Assembly (NCBI RefSeq): GCF_001651875.1
Contig: NZ_LNQB01000073.1
Location: 558,001-622,000 of the forward strand
DNA from: Sinorhizobium saheli
GTDB taxonomy: Bacteria > Pseudomonadota > Alphaproteobacteria > Rhizobiales > Rhizobiaceae
DNA length: 64,000 nucleotides
Direction: 5' to 3'
Shown here: positions 63,757 through 64,000 of the stretch, one piece after another
Layout of the letters: the number at the start of each line of letters is the position of its first letter
How positions within the stretch are numbered: the first letter of the stretch is position 1
The notes under the pieces: model-generated
Database searches by the model: none
The model's input: the letters and a program-made list of their open reading frames with translations, nothing else
What the model was told of the DNA's origin: nothing
Position numbers and translations under genes: made by a program

Positions 63757-64000
63757 ATGACGGTTGAAATCATAGGGCGTGCATGCCTTGCCCCTGGGGC
63801 GAAATCTCCGCAGGCACTGTTCAAAATCCTTCGTCAGGGCAAATGCACCGTGACCCGCGTCCCCGCGGACCGGTGGGACCTCGCGCGCTTCTGGCACCCG
63901 CTGATGGGGACGCAGGGCAAGACCTACTCCTTTGCCGCCGGCGTGCTCGACGAGCTCTATGACTTCGATCCCGCCGTCTTCGGCATGTCGCAGCGCGAGG
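63757..64000 (+). CDS. rkpA: RkpA-type fatty acid/polyketide synthase, N-terminal part only
   Basis: The first 81 codons are seen (MTVEIIGRACLAPGAKSPQA onward), then the window ends. VEIIGRACLAPGAKSPQALF and later FYSFAAGVLDELYDFDPAVF-like text (TYSFAAGVLDELYDFDPAVF) are typical of a beta-ketoacyl synthase domain at the start of a modular synthase. In S. meliloti the large synthase downstream of this kind of export gene is RkpA, which makes the lipid part needed for K-antigen. Start ATG is supported by the conserved N-terminus. Confidence 0.85.
   Translation, partial: MTVEIIGRACLAPGAKSPQALFKILRQGKCTVTRVPADRWDLARFWHPLMGTQGKTYSFAAGVLDELYDFDPAVFGMSQRE

Overview
The window is one continuous stretch of alphaproteobacterial chromosome. 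Gene content, gene order and GC-rich codon use point to Sinorhizobium/Ensifer or a very close relative. It shows the whole flagellar and chemotaxis block (fla, fli, flg, mot, vis, che), followed by the rhamnose locus rhaRSTPQUK/rhaDI, the murA-hisD-infA-maf neighbourhood, and the start of the rkp capsule locus. RIME-like intergenic elements are also typical of rhizobia. The species cannot be fixed from the sequence alone.

Layout. 1-5.4 kb: the 5' end of a hypothetical gene and four tandem flagellin genes (flaC, flaD, flaB, flaA on the minus strand). Each flagellin gene has its own conserved promoter-like block, and three of the four have a clear terminator. 5.6-15.5 kb (minus): basal body, rod, ring, export and ATPase genes flgF-fliI-(unknown)-flgB-flgC-fliE-flgG-flgA-flgI-motE-flgH-fliL-fliP, plus a DUF1217-type gene at the promoter-proximal end. 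15.8-21.0 kb (plus): motA, fliM, fliN, fliG, flhB and a small hypothetical gene. 21.2-22.7 kb: visN/visR, the LuxR-type master regulators. 23.5-25.2 kb: fliF. 25.6-34.0 kb (minus): the chemotaxis operon icpA-cheS-cheY1-cheA-cheW-cheR-cheB-cheY2-cheD-cheT, which shares its promoter block with the flagellins.

34.8-45.8 kb: rhamnose uptake and catabolism. A DeoR-type regulator, an ABC importer, a mutarotase and a kinase lie on the minus strand. The aldolase/dehydrogenase fusion and the isomerase diverge on the plus strand from a symmetric operator region. 45.8-50.7 kb: small genes among dispersed repeats, then a compact unusual cluster: a PqqD-like/HprK-like kinase fusion, an overlapping nucleotidyltransferase, and a short glycine-rich protein with a twin-arginine-like leader. 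This cluster is the best candidate here for a poorly understood system. 50.8-57.2 kb: tRNA-Phe, yacG, maf, infA, LMW phosphatase, UPF0262, hisD, DUF2948 and murA. 57.4-59.8 kb: tRNA-Thr followed by a patch of small orphan genes, including an excisionase-like one, that looks like the remnant of an integrated element. 60.0-64.0 kb: pncA-pncB, a Wza-type polysaccharide export lipoprotein, and the first 81 codons of an rkpA-type fatty acid/polyketide synthase running off the right edge.

Three dispersed intergenic repeat families recur: RIME-like elements near 21.0, 25.4 and 40.2 kb; a roughly 100-bp palindromic family near 34.5, 46.1, 47.4 and 48.4 kb; and another roughly 100-bp family near 0.4, 34.3, 46.8, 47.6 and 55.3 kb.
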